NCBI GenBank assembly: GCA_026389415.1
Contig: JAPLHX010000265.1
Coordinates: 1-7,040, forward strand
Length of the DNA stretch: 7,040 nt
Direction: 5' to 3'
DNA from: Coprothermobacterota bacterium
GTDB lineage: Bacteria > Caldisericota > JANLFM01
Each line of letters opens with the position of its first letter. The stretch's first letter is position 1. This document shows positions 1-6,728 of the stretch, piece by piece. A program made the position numbers and the translations under genes. The notes beneath the pieces were generated by a model. The model was not told where the DNA came from, did no database searches, and saw only the letters and a program-made list of their open reading frames with translations.

Positions 1-33
1 ATTCCGGACATTGTGGATCCAGGGGATATGCTA
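1..33 (-). other. In-frame amber codon and continuing PLP enzyme reading frame (runs off left edge)
   Basis: On the minus strand, TAG at 33-31 is followed in the same frame by ten codons encoding HIPWIHNVRN up to base 1. From memory of this PLP family the uninterrupted text is close to IEGIGDKHVPWIHNV, so TAG stands where a lysine codon is expected, one base from AAG. The gene thus very likely continues beyond the window. Confidence 0.75.
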
Positions 34-927
34 GTCTCCAATAACCTCAATTCGATGTGCGCCAAAACCATTCAGGTAGAGGGTTGGGCATTGCAGGGCT
101 TCGCTGGCGGCCACTTTGACCAACGGGAACTGGGCTCGCAGGTAATCGCCCGCTCCAATCGTACCGGCCGATCCGGTGGCCGAAATATAACCCGCCATCC
201 GGGAGCGGGGAGTTTTTACTTGTTGAAAAACCTCCTCGATGGCGGGCCCGGTTACGGCATAGTGCCAAATGCTGTTACCGAACTCCTCGAACTGATTGAA
301 GATCACAATTTGGTCCCCGCGCTCCTTGCGAAGCTCCCAGCATTTGTCATAAATCTCTTTCACGTTGGATTCGGTGCCCGGGGTAGCGATCACCTCTTTT
401 GTACCGATCTCCTCTAACCATTGAAACCGCTCGGGGCTCATGCCTTCGGGTAAGATGGCGATGGCATCACAAGCCAAAAGGGCACAATCAAAGGCCCCGC
501 CGCGGCAATAGTTGCCCGTAGAGGGCCATACGGCCCGTTGGGTGGTGGGATCGAATTCCCCGGTCACCAAGCGGGGGATCAGACAACCGAATGCCGCTCC
601 CACCTTGTGCGCCCCGGTGGGGAAAAACTTGCCAATAAGGCCGATAATTCGCGCGGGCACCCCAGTGAGTGCAGGAGGGAGCTCTATGAAATTCACTCCG
701 TTATAAAGCCCGTTGGAGATATCGTTCTTCCAGGTGATGCGAAACAAGTTCAGCGGATCCGCATCCCACAGACCAATCGATGGCAGGAGATTCTTCACCT
801 GGGCCGGCACCATGCTCGGATCTCGCTGCTGAGCGAATGTGGGGATCAGGATCCGGCGCTGTCGGCAACGCTCGATGGTTTTCTCTAGCACCGCCTGTTT
901 TGCAGTAAGGGATTCTGGGTTGGCCAT
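31..927 (-). CDS. PLP-dependent cysteine synthase-like protein (fold type II), interrupted by in-frame TAG
   Basis: The open frame gives 298 residues of a fold type II (tryptophan synthase beta/cysteine synthase superfamily) PLP enzyme. PTGAHKVGAAFG holds the probable Schiff-base lysine, Lys108. PSTGNYCRGG (135-144) fits the substrate-binding loop, and TGSAGTIGAG (251-260) the phosphate-binding Gly-rich loop. The exact reaction is unknown; members are usually annotated only as cysteine synthase or PLP-dependent enzyme and, from memory, run to about 450 residues. The frame ends at TAG (33-31) after HRIEVIGD, inside a region normally conserved, and family-like codons resume immediately after it up to the window edge. 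The gene is therefore either a recent pseudogene, a sequencing error, or translated through the stop. Lys108 and the Gly-rich loop lie before the stop, but a third of the protein would be missing, so a truncated product is unlikely to fold normally. The ATG start has a strong AAGGAG site. Confidence 0.85.
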   Translation of the reverse strand: MANPESLTAKQAVLEKTIERCRQRRILIPTFAQQRDPSMVPAQVKNLLPSIGLWDADPLNLFRITWKNDISNGLYNGVNFIELPPALTGVPARIIGLIGKFFPTGAHKVGAAFGCLIPRLVTGEFDPTTQRAVWPSTGNYCRGGAFDCALLACDAIAILPEGMSPERFQWLEEIGTKEVIATPGTESNVKEIYDKCWELRKERGDQIVIFNQFEEFGNSIWHYAVTGPAIEEVFQQVKTPRSRMAGYISATGSAGTIGAGDYLRAQFPLVKVAASEALQCPTLYLNGFGAHRIEVIGD

Positions 928-990
928 GTCAACACGCTCCTTGGATGATTTCTTTTGGATTCATATCAGAAACGGATTGGGTACAGTCTA
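928..990 (-). other. 63-base gap between the DUF2344 gene and the PLP enzyme gene
   Basis: This is the only gap between genes in the window. I see no hairpin followed by T residues on the minus strand, so there is no clear terminator, and read-through from the upstream operon is possible. A weak extended -10-like sequence (TGATATGAAT, about 967-958) has no convincing -35 partner, so a separate promoter is not supported. Confidence 0.5.
937..942 (-). promoter_or_regulatory. Strong Shine-Dalgarno of the PLP enzyme gene
   Basis: The minus strand reads AAGGAG, nine bases before the ATG at 927. This is one of the best ribosome binding sites in the window and fixes the start of the gene. It also shows that initiation signals survive even though the reading frame is interrupted further on. 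Confidence 0.8.
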
Positions 991-1626
991 TCAAATAGCC
1001 GGTCCAAATTGCAGTCGCTTCCGACAGATCGAGCGCAGAGAGAATTCGTAGTGGTCTGCTTTCAGCAGACGCAGGATTTCGTCCAGCCGAGCACCACCCG
1101 ATGGATACGAGACAGTCTCAACCTGCAGCCAATCGATGCCTGAACAAAATGATAAAAGATAGGGGCGCAGGTCAAAGGTTTTTTCCCTTTTGGGTGTATG
1201 TCGGTGCACAGGTATCGATTCCCGCGCCAAAACATTCGTAAACCAATCCGCCTCCGGTGCCTTCTGCCATTCCCCTTCCAGTTGCCACAGGGAGCGGAAG
1301 GGGAATGCCGTCAAAGCCTTCTCGTGCTCGGGGATCTCCCGAACCGAGTGGATCAGCAGACCGGGAGGTCCCAGACCCTTCAGCCGTTCCACCAGCGTGG
1401 CGGGGGTCATCTGCTCAAGGTAAAGATCACATTGTTCTTGATCCCCCATCGCTCCTACGGGGAGCGGTGGTCCCATGGCAATGTGCGGTCGCGGGTGGAA
1501 TCCCAGGCTGTAGACCATCGGCAAACCGGCTCGTCGTACCAGGCGAGAAAGTATCCGCCAAAGATCCAAATGGGAAAGGAAGGCAATCGGCGCTCCTTTT
1601 TGGTAGAGCAGGCGCAAACGAGTCAT
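991..1626 (-). CDS. TIGR03936 / DUF2344 family protein, partner of the radical SAM protein
   Basis: This 211-residue protein belongs to the DUF2344 family, which occurs next to or fused with the TIGR03960 radical SAM protein. Its function is unsettled; the fusion and adjacency known for the family imply the two act together. Visible family motifs are FLSHLD (16-21), RRAGLPMVYSLGFHPRP with GFHPRP at 42-47, GPPLPVG (52-58), FDLRPYL (151-157) and the C-terminal GGARLDEIL (178-185). I chose the ATG at 1626 because the N-terminus MTRLRLLYQKGAPIAFLSHLD aligns with the family and the ATG overlaps the upstream stop (ATGA). A start at 1695 would add 23 residues that overlap the radical SAM gene. The Shine-Dalgarno is weak, consistent with coupling. 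The usual downstream partner in many Bacillota, RNase G/E, is not next here. Confidence 0.9.
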   Translation of the reverse strand: MTRLRLLYQKGAPIAFLSHLDLWRILSRLVRRAGLPMVYSLGFHPRPHIAMGPPLPVGAMGDQEQCDLYLEQMTPATLVERLKGLGPPGLLIHSVREIPEHEKALTAFPFRSLWQLEGEWQKAPEADWFTNVLARESIPVHRHTPKREKTFDLRPYLLSFCSGIDWLQVETVSYPSGGARLDEILRLLKADHYEFSLRSICRKRLQFGPAI

Positions 1627-3353
1627 TCGGCGTAGGCTCTTTCCCGTTCCCGCCAGAGATAGGCTGGGCCGGTCGGATAGCGCACCACGTTCCAAGGAAG
1701 GATTTCTTCCCGCCGGCGTGCACGCAAATAAGCTCGAGGGTCAATCCCCGCTCGAACAAACGCTTCTTGCCAAACGGCGTTGGAGAAGAAATCGCTCCAA
1801 CCATCCAGGCGCGATCCACCTCGCCAAGCCTCCCAAATCGCTGCGGCCAGGCGGCGATCTCCCCGGGCCAGCACTCCCTCCAATACACTCAACTCTTCCC
1901 GTTGACCGCCGGTTTCGATTCCGATCCGCTCCAGTTGTTGGCGAAGAAAGGATCGTTTTTGTCGGATCCGCTCCAGATCCTCCATCGCTTCCCACTGAAA
2001 TGCGGTTTGTGCTTTGGGCACAAATGCGGAGACCGCTGCGGAAAAGCGAAGTCTACGCCCGGCATGTCGAGCTTCTGCTCGCAACTTCTCGACCAAGGGA
2101 AGGATGTCCTCCAGATCCGGCTGGGTTTCCCGCGGCAAACCGACCATGAAGTAGAGCTTGATTCGTTGGAAACCAGCATCCGCTGCCATCTGTACCGCCT
2201 CCACCAGTTCTTGGTCGCGGATATCCTTGCCGATAATCGTGCGCAGCCGCTCTGATCCGGCTTCAGGCGCAAATGTGAGGGTGATCTTATTCCCCTGGGC
2301 TAGCCGGGCTAACTTCACAGAGAAAGAATCGGCTCGCAGGGAAGGAAGGGAAACGGTCACCCGCAATCGTTTCTGTAAGGGCTGCAATTGCTCGAGCAGG
2401 CCGCTTAGGTCAGGGTAGTCGCAAGTGGACAACGAGATCAATCCCAACTCCTCCCATCCCGTGTTTGATAAGATCGCTTCTGCCTGGAGGAACAGGGTAT
2501 TGGCGGAGCGGATCCGTTGTGGACGGTAGATGATACCGGCTTGACAGAATCGGCAGCCGCGCAAACAACCGCGGAAAAGCTCCACCTGGGCACGATCGTG
2601 TACGATCTCCAATCCGGGAACGATGGGTTTGGTCGGAAAAAAAGCCCGATCCAGGTCGGTGACTTTTCGGCTGATCACGGGCCACGGGGCCCCACCCACT
2701 GCTTTCACTTCCTGCAGAAGACCGTCTGCATCGACGCTGACATGATAGAGGGATGGTACATAGAGGCCCGGAATCCGGGCGAGGGATCGGTGCAATTCCC
2801 CCCGGTCGCGAGACGGCTCCCGTTTCCATTCTTTCACCGTACGGGCAATGTCTAATATTGCTTCTTCCCCATCTCCGATTAACATCGCGTCAAAGAAAGG
2901 GGCCATCGGCTCTGGGTTGGCAGTGCCTGGCCCTCCCGCAACGATCACGGGATCGGAACTTTGGCGCTCCTGGGTATAAAGGGGGATCCCACTCAGATCC
3001 AGCATATTTAGGATCTGCGTGTAGGTCATCTCGTACTGCAGAGAGAATCCAATCAGGTCCATTTCACCCAGTGGCGCATGCTCTTCCAACGTCTGCAATG
3101 ACAGGCCTTTCGCGCGCAGTAAGCGCTCCATATCTGCTGCCGGTGCATAAACGCGTTGGCAATAGAGGTCGGGTTCTTCGTTCAACCGGTGATAGAGGAT
3201 GGACAATCCCAGGTTGGACATCCCGATTTCATAGAGATCCGGGTAGGCCAGAGCAATTCTAAACAAGTCTGGATCCCGTTTGTGACAGGAATTCAACTCG
3301 CTGCCCACATAACGGGCAGGCTTTTCTACCAGGTACAAAAGGGGATCGATGAT
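1623..3353 (-). CDS. Radical SAM protein with B12-binding-like N-terminal domain (TIGR03960 type)
   Basis: This protein is 576 residues long if it starts at ATC 3353. Residues about 28-170 resemble the cobalamin-binding-like domain of this family (LAYPDLYEIGMSNLGLSILY, VAGGPGTANPEP, IGDGEEA), but I see no DxHxxG cobalamin-ligating motif. The radical SAM core follows; RGCLRGCRFCQAG carries the CxxxCxxC cluster ligands Cys263, Cys267 and Cys270, which hold a 4Fe-4S cluster for reductive SAM cleavage. FAPEAGSERLR and YFMVGLP are also typical of the barrel. The substrate is unknown. The family almost always pairs with DUF2344, which here follows with an ATGA overlap. Two oddities: there is no canonical start codon near the expected N-terminus, and the C-terminus stops at REREKA-like residues (RERERAYAE) without the Cys-rich tail many homologues carry. 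An upstream ATG at 3533 is unlikely because it would overlap rodA by 180 bases. Confidence 0.9.
   Translation of the reverse strand: MIDPLLYLVEKPARYVGSELNSCHKRDPDLFRIALAYPDLYEIGMSNLGLSILYHRLNEEPDLYCQRVYAPAADMERLLRAKGLSLQTLEEHAPLGEMDLIGFSLQYEMTYTQILNMLDLSGIPLYTQERQSSDPVIVAGGPGTANPEPMAPFFDAMLIGDGEEAILDIARTVKEWKREPSRDRGELHRSLARIPGLYVPSLYHVSVDADGLLQEVKAVGGAPWPVISRKVTDLDRAFFPTKPIVPGLEIVHDRAQVELFRGCLRGCRFCQAGIIYRPQRIRSANTLFLQAEAILSNTGWEELGLISLSTCDYPDLSGLLEQLQPLQKRLRVTVSLPSLRADSFSVKLARLAQGNKITLTFAPEAGSERLRTIIGKDIRDQELVEAVQMAADAGFQRIKLYFMVGLPRETQPDLEDILPLVEKLRAEARHAGRRLRFSAAVSAFVPKAQTAFQWEAMEDLERIRQKRSFLRQQLERIGIETGGQREELSVLEGVLARGDRRLAAAIWEAWRGGSRLDGWSDFFSNAVWQEAFVRAGIDPRAYLRARRREEILPWNVVRYPTGPAYLWRERERAYAE
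1627..1641 (-). repeat. 15-base direct repeat, copy 1
   Basis: The minus strand reads AAGAGCCTACGCCGA immediately before the ATG of the DUF2344 gene, within the last codons of the radical SAM gene. An identical copy is at 6208-6222. It may be chance. Confidence 0.4.
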
Positions 3354-3364
3354 TAGGCCTCCGG
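3351..3364 (-). promoter_or_regulatory. Shine-Dalgarno and probable ATC start of the radical SAM gene
   Basis: The minus strand reads CCGGAGG (3364-3358), then CCTA, then ATC at 3353-3351. The ATC shares its A with the rodA stop TAA, so the junction is TAATC where TAATG would be a standard stop/start overlap. The codons that follow encode IDPLLYLVEKPARYVG, matching the usual family N-terminus M-I-D-P. The only nearby TTG in frame (3338) is about 19 bases from the Shine-Dalgarno and would remove conserved residues. ATC is a rare but known bacterial start codon; a base error for ATG is the alternative. Confidence 0.55.
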
Positions 3365-4480
3365 ATAAAAAAGAAATCGACGGCGGTGGAGGGACACCGA
3401 GAAAATCAAGCCAACGCCGATCAAGCTGATCAAAACGTTGTTGCCGCCATAGGAAAAGAACGGCAGCCAGATCCCGGTGACGGGCATGATTCCCGCGGTC
3501 ATGCCGATATTGATAAAAATGTGACAGAGCCACATGCCGGCCAGCCCCACTACAAGGAGAGCGCCAAAATCGTCCTCCGCCTGTTGAATGACCAGCAGGC
3601 AGAAATAGAAGAAGAAGGCATAGAGGGTCAACAATGCGGCTACGCCGAGAAAGCCGAGTTCCTCGGCCAACACGGCAAAAATGAAATCAGTGTGTCGTAC
3701 CGGTAAGAACTGCAACTGTTTTTGCGTGCCCTGCAAATAGCCTTTGCCCAAAAAACCGCCCGATCCAATGGTGATCAAAGATTGGCGGAGGTTGTAACCA
3801 ATACCGAGAGGATCCACCTGGGGATTGAACAGAACCAGGATCCGGTCCCGCTGATACTGGTGCAGGAATTGCCAAAGCAAGGGAGTGGAAGCCAGCAGCG
3901 CTCCTAAGGAAGAGAGCAGGTACAATGGCCGAATCCGTGCGAAAAAGCTCATCCAAAAGAAAACAAAAACCAACACGATCGAGGTTCCCAAATCCGGCTG
4001 TTCGTAGACCAGTAGAACCGGTACGATTGTGAGCACCAGAACGCGCAGAAATCGGATCAGGGGACCACGTTGCAGGGTTTTCTCCGTCAGTTCCCGGGCT
4101 AAAACCAAAACCACAGCAATCTTTGCCAATTCCGAAGGCTGAATCGAAATAGGCCCAAAGTTGATCCACCGTTGAGAACCGAACACTTCCGTTCCAATAA
4201 AAAACACTGCCACGAGCAACAGCAGAGAAATGGCATAAAATGGGTAGGTCAACTTACGCCAGATGTGATAATCGAGATTGGCGACCAGGATCGCGAGCAC
4301 TACGCCGGCCAAGAGGTATCCCAATTGCCAGTAGAACGCCACATGATCGGTCAGGCTGGTTGCGCTAAAGAGAACCAACAATCCGTACAGCAACAGTGAA
4401 AGTACGACCAACAAAAAAGGCCAATTCAGATTGCGGATCAGTCTCCACCAGACGCGACCGGTGACGAATTCCCGGCTCAA
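3353..4480 (-). CDS. rodA: Peptidoglycan glycosyltransferase RodA (SEDS family)
   Basis: This 375-residue polytopic membrane protein (about ten spans) polymerises lipid II into glycan strands during elongation and pairs with PBP2, encoded just upstream. SEDS signatures seen are FGSQRWINFGP with the conserved Trp105, QPSELAK (114-120), QPDLGTS (161-167), and LPVRHTDFIFAVLAEELGFLG, containing Asp265, the counterpart of the catalytic Asp. The late SYGG motif follows. The start is TTG (4480-4478), overlapping the mrdA stop in a TTGA; it has a GGGAG Shine-Dalgarno seven bases upstream. Two motif residues are unusual from memory of the family: TGIWLPFFSYGG where TGIPLPF is common, and SYGGNN where SYGGSS or SYGGTS is usual. 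Catalytic elements are intact, so it is probably active. Confidence 0.96.
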   Translation of the reverse strand: MSREFVTGRVWWRLIRNLNWPFLLVVLSLLLYGLLVLFSATSLTDHVAFYWQLGYLLAGVVLAILVANLDYHIWRKLTYPFYAISLLLLVAVFFIGTEVFGSQRWINFGPISIQPSELAKIAVVLVLARELTEKTLQRGPLIRFLRVLVLTIVPVLLVYEQPDLGTSIVLVFVFFWMSFFARIRPLYLLSSLGALLASTPLLWQFLHQYQRDRILVLFNPQVDPLGIGYNLRQSLITIGSGGFLGKGYLQGTQKQLQFLPVRHTDFIFAVLAEELGFLGVAALLTLYAFFFYFCLLVIQQAEDDFGALLVVGLAGMWLCHIFINIGMTAGIMPVTGIWLPFFSYGGNNVLISLIGVGLIFSVSLHRRRFLFYPEA

Positions 4481-6225
4481 GGCGTGACTCCCGTCTTGCC
4501 GGCAAAATAGACGTCAAGCAGGTCATGGGCAAACGGAGCCAAGTAGCTGCCATAGGGGATCTTGGAATACTCGTCCATCACCAACACCACGATTTCGGGC
4601 TTCTCGACCGGTGCATACGCCGCAATCCAGATATCCTGTTTTTCCCCGGTGATCTGGGCCGTGCCGGTTTTGGCAGCCACCGAGATCCCGTTCAGCTTAA
4701 TCTGCTGCGTAGTCCCCCGATCGGTAGCGCGGATCATCCCTTCTCGAATCAGGGCCAGAGTCCGCTGGGATAAAGGAATCTCCCGTTTCAGCGTCGGAAC
4801 CACTGTCTGCAGGGGCAACCCGTCGAATGTGCGGATTTCCCTGACCAGGTGCGGTTGGTAGAGAGTGCCTCCATTGGCCAAGGTCGCGTAGACCATCGCC
4901 AATCCCAGCGGCGTAACCAGCACATCGCCCTGCCCGACGCCCATGTTCAGGGTGTCTCCCGGGTACCAGGGCTCATCAGTAAACTGCGCCTTCCAGGCCG
5001 GGTTGGGAATCACCCCGTGGACTTCGTCTGCCAAGTCGACGCCGGTCACTTCTTCCAAACCAAGGATTCCAGCCCATTTGGCGATCTTCTCCGGACCCAC
5101 TTCCAAAGCCAAGGTGTAAAAGAAGGAATTGCAGGAGTTGGCGATCGCCTCCACCAGGTCTTGCCGTCCATGCACGCCGACGCAGTTGAATCGCCGGCCT
5201 CCTACTTCCACAAAGCCATTGCAGTCGACGTAGTAAGTCTCCGGATCGATTACTCCCTCTTCCAGCGCCGCGATCGTGGTGATGACCTTGAATGTGGAAC
5301 CAGGAGGAAACCGATCCTGGGTGGTTTTCTCCGTGAAGGCTCTGGCGTCCAAGAGGGCCTGGTATTCTTTCGGCTGGATCCCCTTGACGAACGAATTGGG
5401 ATCGAAGTCGGGCGAAGAAACCATCGCCAGAATCTCTCCGGTCTGCGGGCTGAGGCAGACAATGGCTCCGTTCATCTTGTTGTCCACCAAGATCTGCCGG
5501 GCTTTTTGCTGGAGTTTCAAGTCCACCGTGAGAATGAGGTCTTTACCTGGAACTTGCTCGATCTCTTGTAATACGCGGATCGGTTGGCCGATGGCGTTGA
5601 CTTCGATGATCTGTTTTCCTTTTTGGCCGCGCAAGATTTTTTCGTAGGCCTTCTCCAAGCCAATCTTCCCGATATTGTCTCCACCGGTATAACCCTCGCT
5701 TTCCAGGCCGGCCAATTCCTCGGCGGAGATCGCTCCTGTGTAACCGATCAAATGAGAGAAAAGATTGGCATAAGGGTAGAACCGTTCCGGTTCAATCTGG
5801 GTGATCACGCCGGGAAGCTGCAAGTGTTGTTCGGCGATCTTTTGAACGACCTCTTCGGTCAAGCCCGTCCGTAATGGCATCGGATCCCAAGCGGGAAGCT
5901 TGTTCTCCACCAGTTTGGCTTGGATTTCTTCGACCGGCATCTCCAGTATTTGGGAGAGCCTGGGTAAAACTGCTTCCTTCAGTTCCTCCGGTATGATTTG
6001 GACGGTGTAGGTCGGATTGTCCTTGGCTACAACATCCATATTCCGGTCGTAGATGGTGCCGCGGATGGCGACCGAAGAAACCAAACGAGATCGGTTTTGC
6101 TCTGCTGCGATGGTGTATTCCTCCCGATGAAGGACCTGAAGAAAAAACAAACGGCCAAACAGAAGGATCAGCAGCAGCAAAATGGTCCCGGCAAAAATCA
6201 GGATCGATCGGCGTAGGCTCTTCAT
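4477..6225 (-). CDS. mrdA: Penicillin-binding protein 2 (class B transpeptidase of cell elongation)
   Basis: This 582-residue protein is a monofunctional D,D-transpeptidase that crosslinks side-wall peptidoglycan together with RodA. One N-terminal membrane anchor (residues about 7-30) is followed by the pedestal/dimerisation domain, including the RGTIYDRN motif (residues about 55-62), and then the transpeptidase domain. All three active-site motifs are present: S-T-F-K in PPGSTFKV (nucleophile Ser310), S-C-N at 364-366, and K-T-G at 519-521. I chose the ATG at 6225, which overlaps the mreD stop as ATGA and gives the usual basic residues before the anchor (MKSLRRS). A start at 6276 would add 17 residues and overlap mreD by about 50 bases. 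The Shine-Dalgarno is weak. The protein is full length for the family and looks functional. Confidence 0.96.
   Translation of the reverse strand: MKSLRRSILIFAGTILLLLILLFGRLFFLQVLHREEYTIAAEQNRSRLVSSVAIRGTIYDRNMDVVAKDNPTYTVQIIPEELKEAVLPRLSQILEMPVEEIQAKLVENKLPAWDPMPLRTGLTEEVVQKIAEQHLQLPGVITQIEPERFYPYANLFSHLIGYTGAISAEELAGLESEGYTGGDNIGKIGLEKAYEKILRGQKGKQIIEVNAIGQPIRVLQEIEQVPGKDLILTVDLKLQQKARQILVDNKMNGAIVCLSPQTGEILAMVSSPDFDPNSFVKGIQPKEYQALLDARAFTEKTTQDRFPPGSTFKVITTIAALEEGVIDPETYYVDCNGFVEVGGRRFNCVGVHGRQDLVEAIANSCNSFFYTLALEVGPEKIAKWAGILGLEEVTGVDLADEVHGVIPNPAWKAQFTDEPWYPGDTLNMGVGQGDVLVTPLGLAMVYATLANGGTLYQPHLVREIRTFDGLPLQTVVPTLKREIPLSQRTLALIREGMIRATDRGTTQQIKLNGISVAAKTGTAQITGEKQDIWIAAYAPVEKPEIVVLVMDEYSKIPYGSYLAPFAHDLLDVYFAGKTGVTP
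4488..4492 (-). promoter_or_regulatory. Shine-Dalgarno of rodA, supports TTG start
   Basis: The minus strand reads GGGAG followed by seven bases and the TTG at 4480. It lies inside the end of mrdA. The good spacing supports TTG as the rodA start despite the non-ATG codon. Confidence 0.7.
6208..6222 (-). repeat. 15-base direct repeat, copy 2
   Basis: The same 15 bases as at 1627-1641 begin in the last base of the mreD/mrdA ATGA overlap and encode the basic KSLRR residues at the start of PBP2. It may be chance. Confidence 0.4.
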
Positions 6226-6728
6226 TCCAGCACGGTAAAGCGTTCCGAAGGTCGGCGAATTCGCAGCAAGCGGCACAGCGGGTACAGCGGCACAGCCCAG
6301 AGGAGCGTGTAGAGCAGATGCCAGAGCAAGCGAAGCGCAAACGCGGAGCCGGTCAGACTGCCGCCAAACATCAAGAATAGGACCGTCACGATCAATTGGC
6401 TTGTCAAGTCAAAGAGGAACACGGATAACAGCCAAACGACAAATCCCTTGGCAAAGAACAACCGGCGAAGAGAGAAGAGAAGTTGCGCACAGAGCAAGTA
6501 AGCCAAGAAATGAAAGCCAAGCGGATACGAGCAGACCAGATCTTGCAGGAAACCGGCCGTGGCAGCCAGCACTAGTACAAAGACTCGATCCTCCTCCCAT
6601 AATGCCAAAGAAACCAACAGCGGGACCAGCAGCGCCGGAATACCCGCGGAAGACCAGCCGGCCAGAAGCGAGCTCTCCAATAACCCGGCTAACAAGAAGA
6701 TCAACCAATACAGAATTCCACGTTTCAT
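6222..6728 (-). CDS. mreD: Rod shape-determining protein MreD
   Basis: This 168-residue protein is highly hydrophobic, with about five predicted membrane spans and a basic C-terminus. Its length and hydropathy fit MreD, the integral membrane partner of MreC in the elongasome. Family-like features include the N-terminal MKRGILYWLIFLLAGLLESSLL segment and the GFLQDLVCSYPLGFHFLAYLL region, which resembles the conserved G-x2-D-x4-x-LG-x-x-F/L pattern of MreD. MreD diverges strongly in sequence, so the call rests on position between mreC and mrdA as well as on topology. The ATG at 6728-6726 overlaps the mreC stop (ATGA). No clear Shine-Dalgarno precedes it, consistent with translational coupling. 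The stop overlaps the mrdA start in a second ATGA. Confidence 0.92.
   Translation of the reverse strand: MKRGILYWLIFLLAGLLESSLLAGWSSAGIPALLVPLLVSLALWEEDRVFVLVLAATAGFLQDLVCSYPLGFHFLAYLLCAQLLFSLRRLFFAKGFVVWLLSVFLFDLTSQLIVTVLFLMFGGSLTGSAFALRLLWHLLYTLLWAVPLYPLCRLLRIRRPSERFTVLE

Noticed and set aside
943..990. Promoter for the PLP enzyme gene
   Set aside because: TGATATGAAT looks like an extended -10, but no -35 match lies at 16-18 bases, so it was not annotated as a feature.
1257..2255. A 332-codon open frame on the plus strand opposite the DUF2344 and radical SAM genes
   Set aside because: It lies wholly antisense to two recognised genes, has a low-complexity Pro/Ser/Arg-rich translation with no known domain, and is explained by the codon bias of the real strand.
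3353..3533. ATG at 3533 as the start of the radical SAM gene
   Set aside because: It would overlap rodA by 180 bases and add residues with no family resemblance, whereas homology begins at the IDPLLY residues just after the rodA stop.
4849..5571. A 240-codon plus-strand open frame opposite mrdA
   Set aside because: It is the shadow of the PBP2 transpeptidase region, with no domain or ribosome binding site of note.
6226..6276. Upstream start for mrdA at 6276
   Set aside because: It overlaps mreD by about 50 bases; the ATGA start at 6225 gives the normal PBP2 N-terminus just ahead of the membrane anchor.
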